Shown piece by piece: positions 35,564 to 44,600 of a DNA stretch of 64,000 nucleotides. Made by a program: the position numbers and the translations under genes. Numbering within the stretch: position 1 is the first letter of the stretch; the number at the start of each line of letters is the position of its first letter. Source of the stretch: Oceanobacter sp. 1_MG-2023. GTDB lineage: Bacteria; Pseudomonadota; Gammaproteobacteria; Pseudomonadales; Oceanobacteraceae. The DNA lies in contig NZ_JAUYWA010000001.1 of assembly GCF_030689025.1 (NCBI RefSeq), forward strand, positions 62,001-126,000, read 5' to 3'. The notes beneath the pieces were generated by a model that saw only the letters and a program-made list of their open reading frames with translations, was not told where the DNA came from and searched no databases.

Positions 35564-36343
35564 TTAAATCTCAGCGATGGCATCCAGACTTTCTGGCAAG
35601 ATCTGCCCACCATCCACAACAATTTGCTGGCCGGTGATATACGATGCTTCATCCGAGGCAAAAAACAATGCGGCATTACCAATATCTTCAACCGCGCCCA
35701 GGCGTTTAAGCGGAATGGATGATGCCATACTGTTCAAATACTCTTCTCCCAGATCCGCCAATCCTTCCGTCATAATATTGCCCGGCATAACGGCATTCAT
35801 CGTCGTGTTGTAACGCGCCAGTTCCATCGCTGCGGTTTTCAGAAAACCCAATTGACCCGCTTTTGATGCACCATAATGTGACCAGCCAGGATAACCGGTT
35901 ATTGGGCCAGTAATGGATGACGTCACAATAACCCGACCTTTCCCCGCTGCTTCAAAGGATGGAATACAGGCTTTTACGCACAGGAATGTACTTTTAAGGT
36001 TGGTGTCCATTACCTTGTCCCAATCGTCTGGCTCCAGATCGATCAGTTTGGTCTGTGGGAATATACCGGCATTGGCACACAATATATCAATCTTGCCAAA
36101 TATATCCGTGGTGGCTGCCACCATTTCCTGTACCGATTGCCAATCGGCTACATCACACTGGCAGAAGGCGGCGATTCCGCCTTCTGCCTCGATTTCAGCA
36201 ACCGTCCGCTGGGCTTCCTCCTCGCCCCGCGCAGCAATCATTACCTTGGCCCCCTGACGGGCAAAAATCTGCGCAATACCCTTGCCGATACCTTTGGAGC
36301 CACCGGTCACGATCACGACTTTGTCTTTGATGGAACTGAACAT
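35564..36343 (-). CDS. Short-chain dehydrogenase/reductase (FabG-like SDR)
   Basis: 259-aa classical SDR. Cofactor-binding TGGSKGIGKG at about residues 13-22, NAGIFPQ at about 90, catalytic Ser in SSITGP and the YGASK motif (Tyr, Lys) near residue 155, and a C-terminal GQQIVVDGG. It reduces or oxidises a small alcohol/ketone with NAD(P). ATG 36343 is chosen because GAGGG lies 7-8 nt upstream. It is divergent from the kinase/PLP-enzyme pair and may belong to the same pathway; the substrate is not deducible. Confidence 0.85.
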   Translation of the reverse strand: MFSSIKDKVVIVTGGSKGIGKGIAQIFARQGAKVMIAARGEEEAQRTVAEIEAEGGIAAFCQCDVADWQSVQEMVAATTDIFGKIDILCANAGIFPQTKLIDLEPDDWDKVMDTNLKSTFLCVKACIPSFEAAGKGRVIVTSSITGPITGYPGWSHYGASKAGQLGFLKTAAMELARYNTTMNAVMPGNIMTEGLADLGEEYLNSMASSIPLKRLGAVEDIGNAALFFASDEASYITGQQIVVDGGQILPESLDAIAEI

Positions 36344-36401
36344 GATTTTCCCTCGATTTACAGTGAGTTGATACAGCACATCATCTCGGTATACTTTTGC
36401 T

Positions 36402-36424
36402 CTTGCAACATTTTAATTTGCAAG
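36402..36424. promoter_or_regulatory. Inverted repeat CTTGCAA-N9-TTGCAAG
   Basis: Perfect 7-bp arms with a 16-bp centre-to-centre distance, placed in the 144-bp divergent promoter between the SDR gene and the kinase gene. Geometry suits a dimeric repressor; the DeoR-type regulator 2.4 kb downstream is one candidate. Confidence 0.5.
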
Positions 36425-36487
36425 ATAAAGATTTTGTCGATCTAATAACCCGACACCTTGGACATTTCCCGTATCAGAGAGCACACC

Positions 36488-37492
36488 ATGACAGGTATTT
36501 ACGACGATCAGTTTGTTAATCGGCTACAACAGGGCGTACTACAACTGGCGCCGCGCTGGGGTGCCGGAGCAGAGGCCAGCGTGCGCCTGCTCACCTTGTC
36601 GGAAAACGCTACCTTTCTGCTGGAGCAACCAGGCAAAGAGCCGTTGGTGATTCGGGTACACCGCCCGGATTATCACTCCCGTGCTGAAATTGCCTCCGAA
36701 CTGAACTGGATTCAAACCCTGAGAGATAATCAGGTCGTCACGACACCAGCCCTGATACCACTGGATGACGGCTCTTTTATCGCCAGCTTTGATGATCAGG
36801 GCCAGACCCGTTACGTCGTTGCCTTTGCCTTTATGCCAGGTACAGAACCAGATGCCGATGCCAACCTGATTCCCGGTTTTGAACTGCTGGGAGCCACCTC
36901 TGCCCGTCTGCATCAGCAAGCCAGTGCCTGGACATTACCACCTGCATTCCAGCGCAAAACCTGGAATTTCGACAGTGCCTTTGGGGCACAACCGCTCTGG
37001 GGAGACTGGCGCGCCGCGCCGGGCTTGACGCCTGCAGGTCAAGATACGCTGGAGCGGCTGTGTCAGCGCTTGCAACAACGGCTGGCCAACTATGGAGAAA
37101 CACCCGACCGCTTCGGGCTGGTACATGCCGATTTGCGGCTGGCCAATCTGCTGGTTAATGACAAGCAGCTGGCGGTTATTGACTTTGATGACTGCGGCTT
37201 CAGCTGGTTTATGTACGACTTTGCTGCTGCCATCTCGTTTTATGAAACCTCACCACTGGTACCGGAGCTGCAACAAGCCTGGCTGCGCGGCTACTGTTCC
37301 GTACAGCCGTTAGCCGATGAACATATCCAGATGATTCCGGATTTTATTCTGTTTCGTCGTTTGTTACTGACGGCCTGGATCGCCAGCCACCCGGAAACCG
37401 AGACCGCTGCCTCTGCCGGACACGAAACCTATACCCAGGGTACCGTCGAACTGGCACAGCAATGGCTGAACCAACAGGAGACCAACCAATGA
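36488..37492 (+). CDS. APH/choline-kinase-fold small-molecule kinase
   Basis: 334-aa kinase of the aminoglycoside phosphotransferase/homoserine-kinase-II fold. The catalytic loop HADLRLANLL is near residue 212 (Asp as base, Asn for metal) and the metal-binding DFDDCG near 233. The partner gene encodes a class-III PLP enzyme resembling phospho-lyases, and this pairing is known for hydroxylysine kinase with 5-phosphohydroxylysine phospho-lyase and for ethanolamine-phosphate. A role in phosphorylating a hydroxylated amine is therefore likely. ATG 36488 is preferred to an upstream TTG; the stop overlaps the next gene (ATGA). Confidence 0.72.
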   Translation: MTGIYDDQFVNRLQQGVLQLAPRWGAGAEASVRLLTLSENATFLLEQPGKEPLVIRVHRPDYHSRAEIASELNWIQTLRDNQVVTTPALIPLDDGSFIASFDDQGQTRYVVAFAFMPGTEPDADANLIPGFELLGATSARLHQQASAWTLPPAFQRKTWNFDSAFGAQPLWGDWRAAPGLTPAGQDTLERLCQRLQQRLANYGETPDRFGLVHADLRLANLLVNDKQLAVIDFDDCGFSWFMYDFAAAISFYETSPLVPELQQAWLRGYCSVQPLADEHIQMIPDFILFRRLLLTAWIASHPETETAASAGHETYTQGTVELAQQWLNQQETNQ

Positions 37493-38817
37493 ATCAGACG
37501 GATTCTGCGGTACGCCCGATTCTCGATATGAATGCCTTTGACAGCAGCCAGGCGTCTGCCAACCCCGGTGTTAATCGGCGTTTGAACAATCTGGGAGCGG
37601 CTTCGGTACTGTTTTACCGCCAGCCGATTGAACTGGTCTCGGCCCAGGGGTGCTGGATGACGGCCGCTGATGGCCGCCGTTATCTTGATTTTTACAACAA
37701 TGTGCCCAGTGTCGGCCATAGCCACCCTGCGGTGCTTGAGGCGGTCACCCAACAGCTTTCACGGCTGAATACCAACACCCGCTATCTGGTCGCCGCGGTG
37801 GATGATTACCTCGATGCCCTCAAGGCCAGGCTGCCCGGTGATTTATCCAATGTTGTCATGACTTGCTCGGGCAGCGAGGCCAATGACCTCGCCATGCGTG
37901 TTGCCCGCAAGGTCAGCGGCGGCAGTGGTTTTATCGTGACCGAAGCGGCTTATCACGGTAATACGGCTCTGGTAACGGAAGTATCCCCGTCGGCTTTTCG
38001 CCATGCATCGCTACCCGACCATGTTATAGCGATTGCTCCGCCTTCAACACAAGCATACGGCGACGACATTGCCACCGGTTTTGCCAACGCCGTACGTGAT
38101 GCAATCCGGACTCTGACACAGCGTGGACATCCACCGGCGGCGTTGCTGGTTGATTCAATCTTTTCTTCGGATGGTGTGTTTGCCCAACCTGCCGGCTTTT
38201 TACAAGCCGCCGTTGAGGTTATCCACCAAGCCGGGGGCTTGTATATTGCCGATGAAGTACAGCCGGGTTTTGGCCGCCTTGGTGCTGCCTTCTGGGGCTT
38301 TGATTACCATGGCGTCCAGCCAGATCTGGTTACCATGGGCAAACCGATGGGCAATGGCTTTCCGATGGCGGCCATGGCGACTCGACCGGATTATCTGGCA
38401 GCTTTCTGTGAGGACACCGGTTACTTCAACACTTTTGGTGGCAACCCGGTAGCGGCGGCGGCGGGACTGGCGGTGTTAAATGTGCTGGATCAGGAGGGGC
38501 TGCAACATAATGCCCTGGATACCGGCCACTGGTTGCAGCAGCAGTTAACCCAGCTGGCCAACGGGCACGACCGTATAACGGATGTTCGCGGCAGTGGTTT
38601 GTTTATTGGTGTGGATATTGGCAGCGTCGATCATCCCGGCCAGCCGGACCCGACGCACACCGTCCAGATCATTAACCGGATGCGTGATGCCGGTGTACTG
38701 ATTGGTGCCGCCGGTAAACATGCCTCGACCCTGAAAGTGCGCCCACCCTTGTGCCTGACACGCCCGGAAGCGCAGCAATTTGTCGATGCCCTGGCACTGG
38801 CTCTCAGTACCGACTGA
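37489..38817 (+). CDS. Class-III PLP aminotransferase-fold enzyme, probable phospho-lyase
   Basis: 442 aa. PLP-lysine in TMGKPMGNGFP (Lys285), Asp in IADEVQPGFGRLG, and SGSEANDLAMR for phosphate binding. The combination of FGRLGAAFWGF, PDLVTMGKPMGNG and FNTFGGNPVA is closer to ethanolamine-phosphate/5-phosphohydroxylysine phospho-lyases than to ordinary omega-transaminases. Such enzymes remove phosphate and ammonia from a phosphorylated amino alcohol to give an aldehyde. It is translationally coupled to the kinase. An aminotransferase activity cannot be excluded from sequence alone. Confidence 0.75.
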   Translation: MNQTDSAVRPILDMNAFDSSQASANPGVNRRLNNLGAASVLFYRQPIELVSAQGCWMTAADGRRYLDFYNNVPSVGHSHPAVLEAVTQQLSRLNTNTRYLVAAVDDYLDALKARLPGDLSNVVMTCSGSEANDLAMRVARKVSGGSGFIVTEAAYHGNTALVTEVSPSAFRHASLPDHVIAIAPPSTQAYGDDIATGFANAVRDAIRTLTQRGHPPAALLVDSIFSSDGVFAQPAGFLQAAVEVIHQAGGLYIADEVQPGFGRLGAAFWGFDYHGVQPDLVTMGKPMGNGFPMAAMATRPDYLAAFCEDTGYFNTFGGNPVAAAAGLAVLNVLDQEGLQHNALDTGHWLQQQLTQLANGHDRITDVRGSGLFIGVDIGSVDHPGQPDPTHTVQIINRMRDAGVLIGAAGKHASTLKVRPPLCLTRPEAQQFVDALALALSTD

Positions 38818-38831
38818 CAGCGGGCAACCGG

Positions 38832-39611
38832 CTACGAGCGCCGGACTGGTTTGGCCAGCTGGATATCAACACCACCGCTGGCCAATGCCTGGTCAAGCGG
38901 GCCTTGCGGGGCGATATCCGTCACCAGTACGTCAATATCGGCCCACTGTGAAAAACGCGCCGTGGCCATACGGTCAAATTTGGAGTGATCTGCCACAATC
39001 ATATGGCGGCTGCTCTGCCGCAACATACCGGCATACACTTCGGCAGCATCCATCAGGGCATCGGTTGGCCCTGCCGGAGAAATGCCACTGGCCCCGAGAA
39101 TGGCCCAGTCGACATTATAATCGAGCAGGAATCTCAACGTCTGGGCACCGTGAACGGCCCCTTCTCCGGCATGATAAACCCCCGGCGCCAATATCACTTC
39201 AATGGTCGGATTCAGTGACAAGGCGGTCGCAACGCCAAATGAGTGGGTGATCACGGTGATATTGTTCATCTCAAATGCGATCCGTTTGGCTACCTGTACC
39301 GTGGTAGCCCCCGACCCCATCATCAGCACGCTGGCACCTTTTAATAACGGCGCGGCGGCCTTGCCAATAACAGCGCGCTCCTCAACGTTGGCCTTATGTC
39401 GCTCCGACAATGCGGGTTCAGCCGGCTGGCGCAGCAAGGCACCGCCATAGGTACGGCTGATCAGCTGTTGCGCTGCCAGTTCTTCCAGGTCGCGCCGGAT
39501 CGTTTCGGTGGTTACTCCCAGAGCGCCGGATAACTCACTGACCCGCATTGACGGATTGATCGTCAGCTGGTCAATAATGGCCTTGTGGCGGGTGGTTTTC
39601 TTGCGCGACAT
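38832..39611 (-). CDS. DeoR/GlpR-family transcriptional regulator
   Basis: 259 aa. The N-terminal DeoR HTH is at about residues 6-57 (RVSELSGALGVTTETIRRDL, then YGGALL), followed by a DeoRC sensor domain (GSGATTVQVAKRI, DWAILGASGISPAG) that binds a sugar-phosphate-like ligand. It is convergent with the PLP-enzyme gene (14 bp apart), so it probably controls the kinase/phospho-lyase cassette; a phosphorylated intermediate would be a logical inducer. ATG 39611 is chosen from the MSRKKTTRH opening. A long repeat array fills its upstream region. Confidence 0.88.
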   Translation of the reverse strand: MSRKKTTRHKAIIDQLTINPSMRVSELSGALGVTTETIRRDLEELAAQQLISRTYGGALLRQPAEPALSERHKANVEERAVIGKAAAPLLKGASVLMMGSGATTVQVAKRIAFEMNNITVITHSFGVATALSLNPTIEVILAPGVYHAGEGAVHGAQTLRFLLDYNVDWAILGASGISPAGPTDALMDAAEVYAGMLRQSSRHMIVADHSKFDRMATARFSQWADIDVLVTDIAPQGPLDQALASGGVDIQLAKPVRRS

Positions 39612-39644
39612 ATGGCGTTCCGTGGTTCGGGCGATCAAAAGTTG

Positions 39645-39810
39645 ATTAACAAACAGCATCAACAAACAATAACAATCAACAAACAGACACTATCAATAAA
39701 CAATAACGCCCAACAAATAACGACCAACAAACGATAGCTATCAATAAATAATAACTATCAACAAACAGGCAACATCGGTTAACAGGCACTATTAACAAAC
39801 AATAACGGCC
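39645..39810. repeat. About ten degenerate repeats, consensus ATCAACAAACAATAAC
   Basis: Irregular 13-20-bp units such as ATTAACAAACAGC (39645), ATCAACAAACAATAAC (39658), ATCAATAAACAATAAC, ATCAATAAATAATAAC, ATCAACAAACAGGC and ATTAACAAACAATAAC (39791). The array occupies the region immediately upstream of the deoR-type start codon (39611), hence its likely promoter. Confidence 0.85.
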
Positions 39811-39887
39811 AACCTCTGGAGGCCGCCACTGCGATCAGAGCGGCCTCATAGCATACAACCCAAGCAGCGTTTGCTGATGAGCCGTGA

Positions 39888-40625
39888 TTATTTCATTTCA
39901 AAGCCTTTGGAGAATAAAAAATCTTTCATATGGGGCCGTAGTTTCTGGCTGAACATCGGCCGTAATTGCTCCGACCAGTTGGTGATTTTCTTATTACCGG
40001 TGCGCTGCTGATAATAGGCTTCCATCGCCGCATCAAATTCAGCTATCTGGGCTTCATCCTGGCTGTCATCGTAATAATCCTGCTTCAGGATACTCGCCAA
40101 TGGTAAACGGGGTTTGACTTCCGGGTTCTGGGCCGGATACCCCAAACACACACCAAACACCGGGTAGACATGCGCCGGCAATTTCAATAGCTCGCTCACT
40201 TCGGCCGGGTTATTACGCAAACCACCGATATAACAGATACCCAATCCTTCAGACTCAGCCGCTACCACCAGATTCTGGGCAATCAATGCTGCGTCCGTTG
40301 TGGCAACCAGTAACTGTTCTGTCATACCGGTGACGACTTCGGCCCCGGCTCGCTCTGCCGCTCCGAACGCCCGTTTCATATCGGCGCAAAACACCAGAAA
40401 CTCAGCACAGCTGGCCACATAGGGCTGGCCACCCGATAACGTCACCAGCTGCTCACGATTGGCGCGATCCACTACCCGCACAATGGCATAGGCCTGTACG
40501 TGATTGGAGGTCGCGGCGGCCTGGCCTGCTTCGACCAGCGTCTGCAATAATTCATCACTGATGGGCTGATCGGTAAATTTACGAATGGAACGATGGGACT
40601 TGAGTAAATCGATAACCGCGTTCAT
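39888..40625 (-). CDS. NADPH-dependent nitroreductase (NfsA-like)
   Basis: 245-aa FMN flavoprotein of the nitroreductase family. The N-terminus HRSIRKFTDQPI is the family signature for FMN binding, and GICYIGGLRNNP and PVFGVCLGYP are typical of the NfsA/FRP branch. It reduces quinones or nitro compounds with NADPH. ATG 40625 is chosen because GAGG lies about 6 nt upstream; the 20-residue upstream extension has no ribosome-binding site. It is followed by the deoR array, with no operon partner. Confidence 0.9.
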   Translation of the reverse strand: MNAVIDLLKSHRSIRKFTDQPISDELLQTLVEAGQAAATSNHVQAYAIVRVVDRANREQLVTLSGGQPYVASCAEFLVFCADMKRAFGAAERAGAEVVTGMTEQLLVATTDAALIAQNLVVAAESEGLGICYIGGLRNNPAEVSELLKLPAHVYPVFGVCLGYPAQNPEVKPRLPLASILKQDYYDDSQDEAQIAEFDAAMEAYYQQRTGNKKITNWSEQLRPMFSQKLRPHMKDFLFSKGFEMK

Positions 40626-40811
40626 ACAACCTCGTGTCGTGTATTGAATACAAAAAATGGACAAGACCAGTACGCAGTTGAACAAATAACGCCATCATTT
40701 GCCAATACTGTTGATATCACTTGCCATCACAAAAATAGCGAGACAGTAGCCAGGCGTCCAGCCAGAAGCCGCAATATACGGCCCTCTGCGCTGTTTGTTA
40801 GCGACCGCTGA

Positions 40812-41492
40812 CTACTGACCTTGCGAGTGCTGCAGAATGGCCGCAACAATCTGGTCCATGCTACTGGCGTCAATATCCGGGCGACGATAAAACGGATGAT
40901 AAGGAATGCCGGAGCGGTCGATATAGGCGGCTTGCATACCTGCCGACAAGGCTCCATGGGTGTCCCAGTCGTGGGTAGCGACCAGTCGCAAGGACGCGAT
41001 GGGTTCGGCCAGTTTTTGCGCTGCAAAGTGATATACCGCCGGGTCCGGTTTGAAACTGCCCGTTTCTTCTACCGATATAATCTCATCAAAACAGCTTTCC
41101 AGACCGGCGTTCTTTATCTGGTTGGCTATCAGGGTTAATGAAGAATTGGAAAAGGCCACGGTGCGAAAACCATGGCTCCGCAGTGTTGCCAGTGCCGGTT
41201 TTATATCCGCATGAGGACGCAGGCTGGCGAAACCGGCCAATAGTTCGGCCCGCAGGTCATCGGTCAGGGTAATGCCATAACGCACAGCCACAGAGTCCAG
41301 CATCGCGGCGGATAATTCAGCAAAGTTGGTGCTGACTTTGGTGGCGATACACACGTTTGAGGAGTGCAGCAGTAACGAAAACCATAACGGCAAGGCACTC
41401 TCGTGGCCAAAGACCTCGGTAAAGCCGGGTTTCAGGGCACTCAGGTCCAATACGGTTTCGTTAATATCAAACAGGATGGTTTTGTTATTCAT
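40812..41492 (-). CDS. HAD-superfamily hydrolase, haloacid dehalogenase type II-like
   Basis: 226 aa. Motif I FDINETVLDL (nucleophile Asp9, next acidic position replaced by Asn11), motif II AFSNSS, Lys in GSFKPDP and motif III ATHDWDTHGA. Replacement of the second Asp of DXD by Asn is seen in dehalogenase-like rather than phosphatase HADs. The substrate is unknown; annotation as dehalogenase is by family only. It stands alone between the nitroreductase and glutamate dehydrogenase genes. Confidence 0.75.
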   Translation of the reverse strand: MNNKTILFDINETVLDLSALKPGFTEVFGHESALPLWFSLLLHSSNVCIATKVSTNFAELSAAMLDSVAVRYGITLTDDLRAELLAGFASLRPHADIKPALATLRSHGFRTVAFSNSSLTLIANQIKNAGLESCFDEIISVEETGSFKPDPAVYHFAAQKLAEPIASLRLVATHDWDTHGALSAGMQAAYIDRSGIPYHPFYRRPDIDASSMDQIVAAILQHSQGQ

Positions 41493-41644
41493 ATTTTCTC
41501 ACTGGTTATACCATGCTCCAGGCGCAGGAGATGGCCAGGTTTGAGGCGACTGTTTGTCCATCAGATACAGATTATCCGCGGATTCAGACAACCATACCTG
41601 GCTGCCTGAATCACTTATCAGCGTCGACTTTTTATGTTACGCCC

Positions 41645-44600
41645 TTATGCACCGGTATTGTTAACCGTACTTTCGTCTCCGGATAACTTATCCCCGGACA
41701 CAACCCTGGCTGACTCATTATCCGTACGATCACCATACTGGATACGACTGACCTCCGCCAAATCCAGTAATTCCCGCAGAGCCACGGTCAACATGGCAAA
41801 TTCCACCACATCAGCGCTTTGTAATTCCGCCAGCATACCTTGCCAGCGACCAAACATCAGAGCCTGCTCACCTTGCCAACGTTGTAACGCCTCCATCAGG
41901 GTTTCGTCAGCGGTTTTACTGGCCAGAATGGCAATCGTCAGTGAGCGCTGTTGCCAGTCCAGATCATCGCGCAGGCTTTCTCTGGCCAGGGCTTCCCAAT
42001 GGCTGTTGGTCGGCAGGGTGTTGATTTGTTGCCCGACCCAGTTGAGTGACAAGTGTTCACCAATATCGAAGTACGCCGCCGCCACTTCCGCAAAGGTGCG
42101 GTCGGTTTCGGTGGCGGCTTCAATAATGCCGAGGGCTGAGTACAGATTGATGGCACCTACCGTGTAGCTGGCCAGACTCTGGGGGACACCCCGGTCAACC
42201 CGGGCCTGATAGCTGCGTTGCCAGCGCTCCAGGGATGAACCCCGCAATATATCTCCCAGATTGGCAGCAATATCTTCCACCGCTGGCCCAAAAGCGGCCA
42301 CTTCGTTGGCAATATCAATGGTCGAGCGACGATTTCGCAAGAACCAGCGGGTCGCACGACGTACCAGCCGCATTAATTCCGCCATCATGTCTTCCTGGAT
42401 ATCAGTACCGATTTGATAATCCAGTTCGTTGATCTGCAACCAGTGTTTTTCCAGCGCAAAAATATCCCGGGCGGCAACGTAAGCACGGGCAATATCGGCA
42501 ATGCTGGCACCGGTAGATTTATGCAGCCGGTGCATAAAGGTGATACCCATATAGTTGACCATATCGTTGGCCAGCTGGGTGGCGATGATTTCCTGGTGCA
42601 GGCGATGTCGTCCTAACTGCTCGCCAAAACGTTTGTCCAGCGCCTGTGGAAACGCCGTGGTCAGAATCTCGGCCACATAAGGGTCGGCGTAAATGTCCGG
42701 GCAGTTCAGCTGTTCTTTCAGATCGGCCTTGGTATAGGAAATCAGTACCGACAACTCGGGCAAGGTCAGGCCAGAGCCGGAGTTCTTGCGCTCGTTAAGC
42801 TGGTCGTCATCGGGCAAAAATTCCAGCGCCCGGTTGAGTTTGCCCTGGCTTTCGTAGGCTTTCATCAGGCGGCTGTATTCGTCTAGCCGGGTCATGCAGT
42901 CCTTGTAGGCCAGCGAAATAGCCTGGGTCTGACGGTAATTGTTCGCCAGCACCAGCTCGGCGACATCGTCGGTCAACTCCATAAAAATGGCATTACGCTG
43001 CTTGCGGGTGAGGTCGCCGTTATCGAGCACCTCGTTCAGCATGATCTTGATATTCACTTCGTGGTCGGAGCAGTCCACTCCACCAGCGTTATCGATAAAG
43101 TCGGTATAGCTGGCTCCCCCCTGCTCGGCAAATTCAATCCGCCCCAGTTGGGTTACTCCCAGGTTGCCCCCTTCCCCGATGACCTTGGCGCGTACTTCTT
43201 TGCCGTCGATACGCAGGCTGTCATTGGCCTTGTCGCCGACTTCGGAATGGCGTTCGCTACTGGCTTTGATATAGGTACCAATGCCACCATTCCACAGCAG
43301 ATCCACCGGAGCCTTGAGCAAGACCCGAATCAAATCATTGGGCGCCATACGATCCTGGGTAATGCCAAAGCGCTGTTTCATCGGCAAGGATATGGCAATA
43401 CTTTTGGCGGAACGCAAAAAGACACCGCCGCCCTTTGAAATCAGCTGGCTGTTGTAGTCCGCCCAGGAAGATCGTGGTAATTCAAACAGACGCTTGCGTT
43501 CTGCAAAGCTGGCTTTCGCATCCGGCGTCGGGTCGATAAAAACATGCATATGGTTAAACGCCGCCACCAGGCAAATATGCTCCGATTGCAACATGCCGTT
43601 GCCAAATACATCCCCGGCCATATCCCCAATACCAACGACCGTCACATCCTGTTCTTGCACGTTATGGCCACGTTCGCGGAAATGCCGCTGTACTGACACC
43701 CAGGCACCCCGGGCGGTGATGCCCATTTTCTTGTGGTCATAACCAATCGAGCCACCAGAGGCAAAGGCATCTCCCATCCAGAAGCCGCGACTGACGGCGA
43801 TCTCGTTGGCGATATCCGAAAATGTTGCGGTCCCCTTGTCGGCCGCCACCACCAGGTAAGGGTCATTACCATCGTGGCACACAACCCCTTCCGGTGAGCA
43901 GGGTTGACCCTCAACCAGGTTGTCGGTGACATCCAGCAGTGCACTGACAAAAATCTTGTAACAGCGGATACCTTCTGCCATAACGGCGTCACGGCCACCG
44001 TCCTTGGGCAGCTGCTTGGCAACAAAACCCCCTTTGGCTCCGACCGGTACAATCACGGCATTCTTGACCTGTTGCGCCTTGACCAGTCCCAGCACTTCGG
44101 TACGGAAATCATCAATACGATCAGACCAGCGCAAGCCGCCACGAGCCACCTTGCCGCCACGCAGGTGCACCCCTTCTACCACGGGTGAGTAAACAAAAAT
44201 CTCGAACATCGGCTTCGGCAACGGCATATCACCGATCAAGTCCGGGTTCATTTTCAGGGCGATATAGGGCTTGGTCTGGCCGTCGTCATCCAGTTGGAAA
44301 AAGTTGGTGCGCAAGGTGGCCTTGATCAGCTCACAGTAACGACGAATGGTGCGATCTTCATTAAGCTGGCGCACGTCATCCAGACTGTCGAGTATTTGCT
44401 GTTCAATTCTGCCGGTATCGGTTTCCCGCTGTTCGGCACCGTCCTGATCCAGACCAAAACGGCTATGAAACAGTTTCACCAACAAGGTGCTGAGCGGGAT
44501 ATAACGACACAGGGTTTCGGCAATATAGGATTCCGATATGCCAAAACGAATCTGTTTCATATAACGGGCGTAGGCCCGCAACAAGGCAATATCTTTCCAG

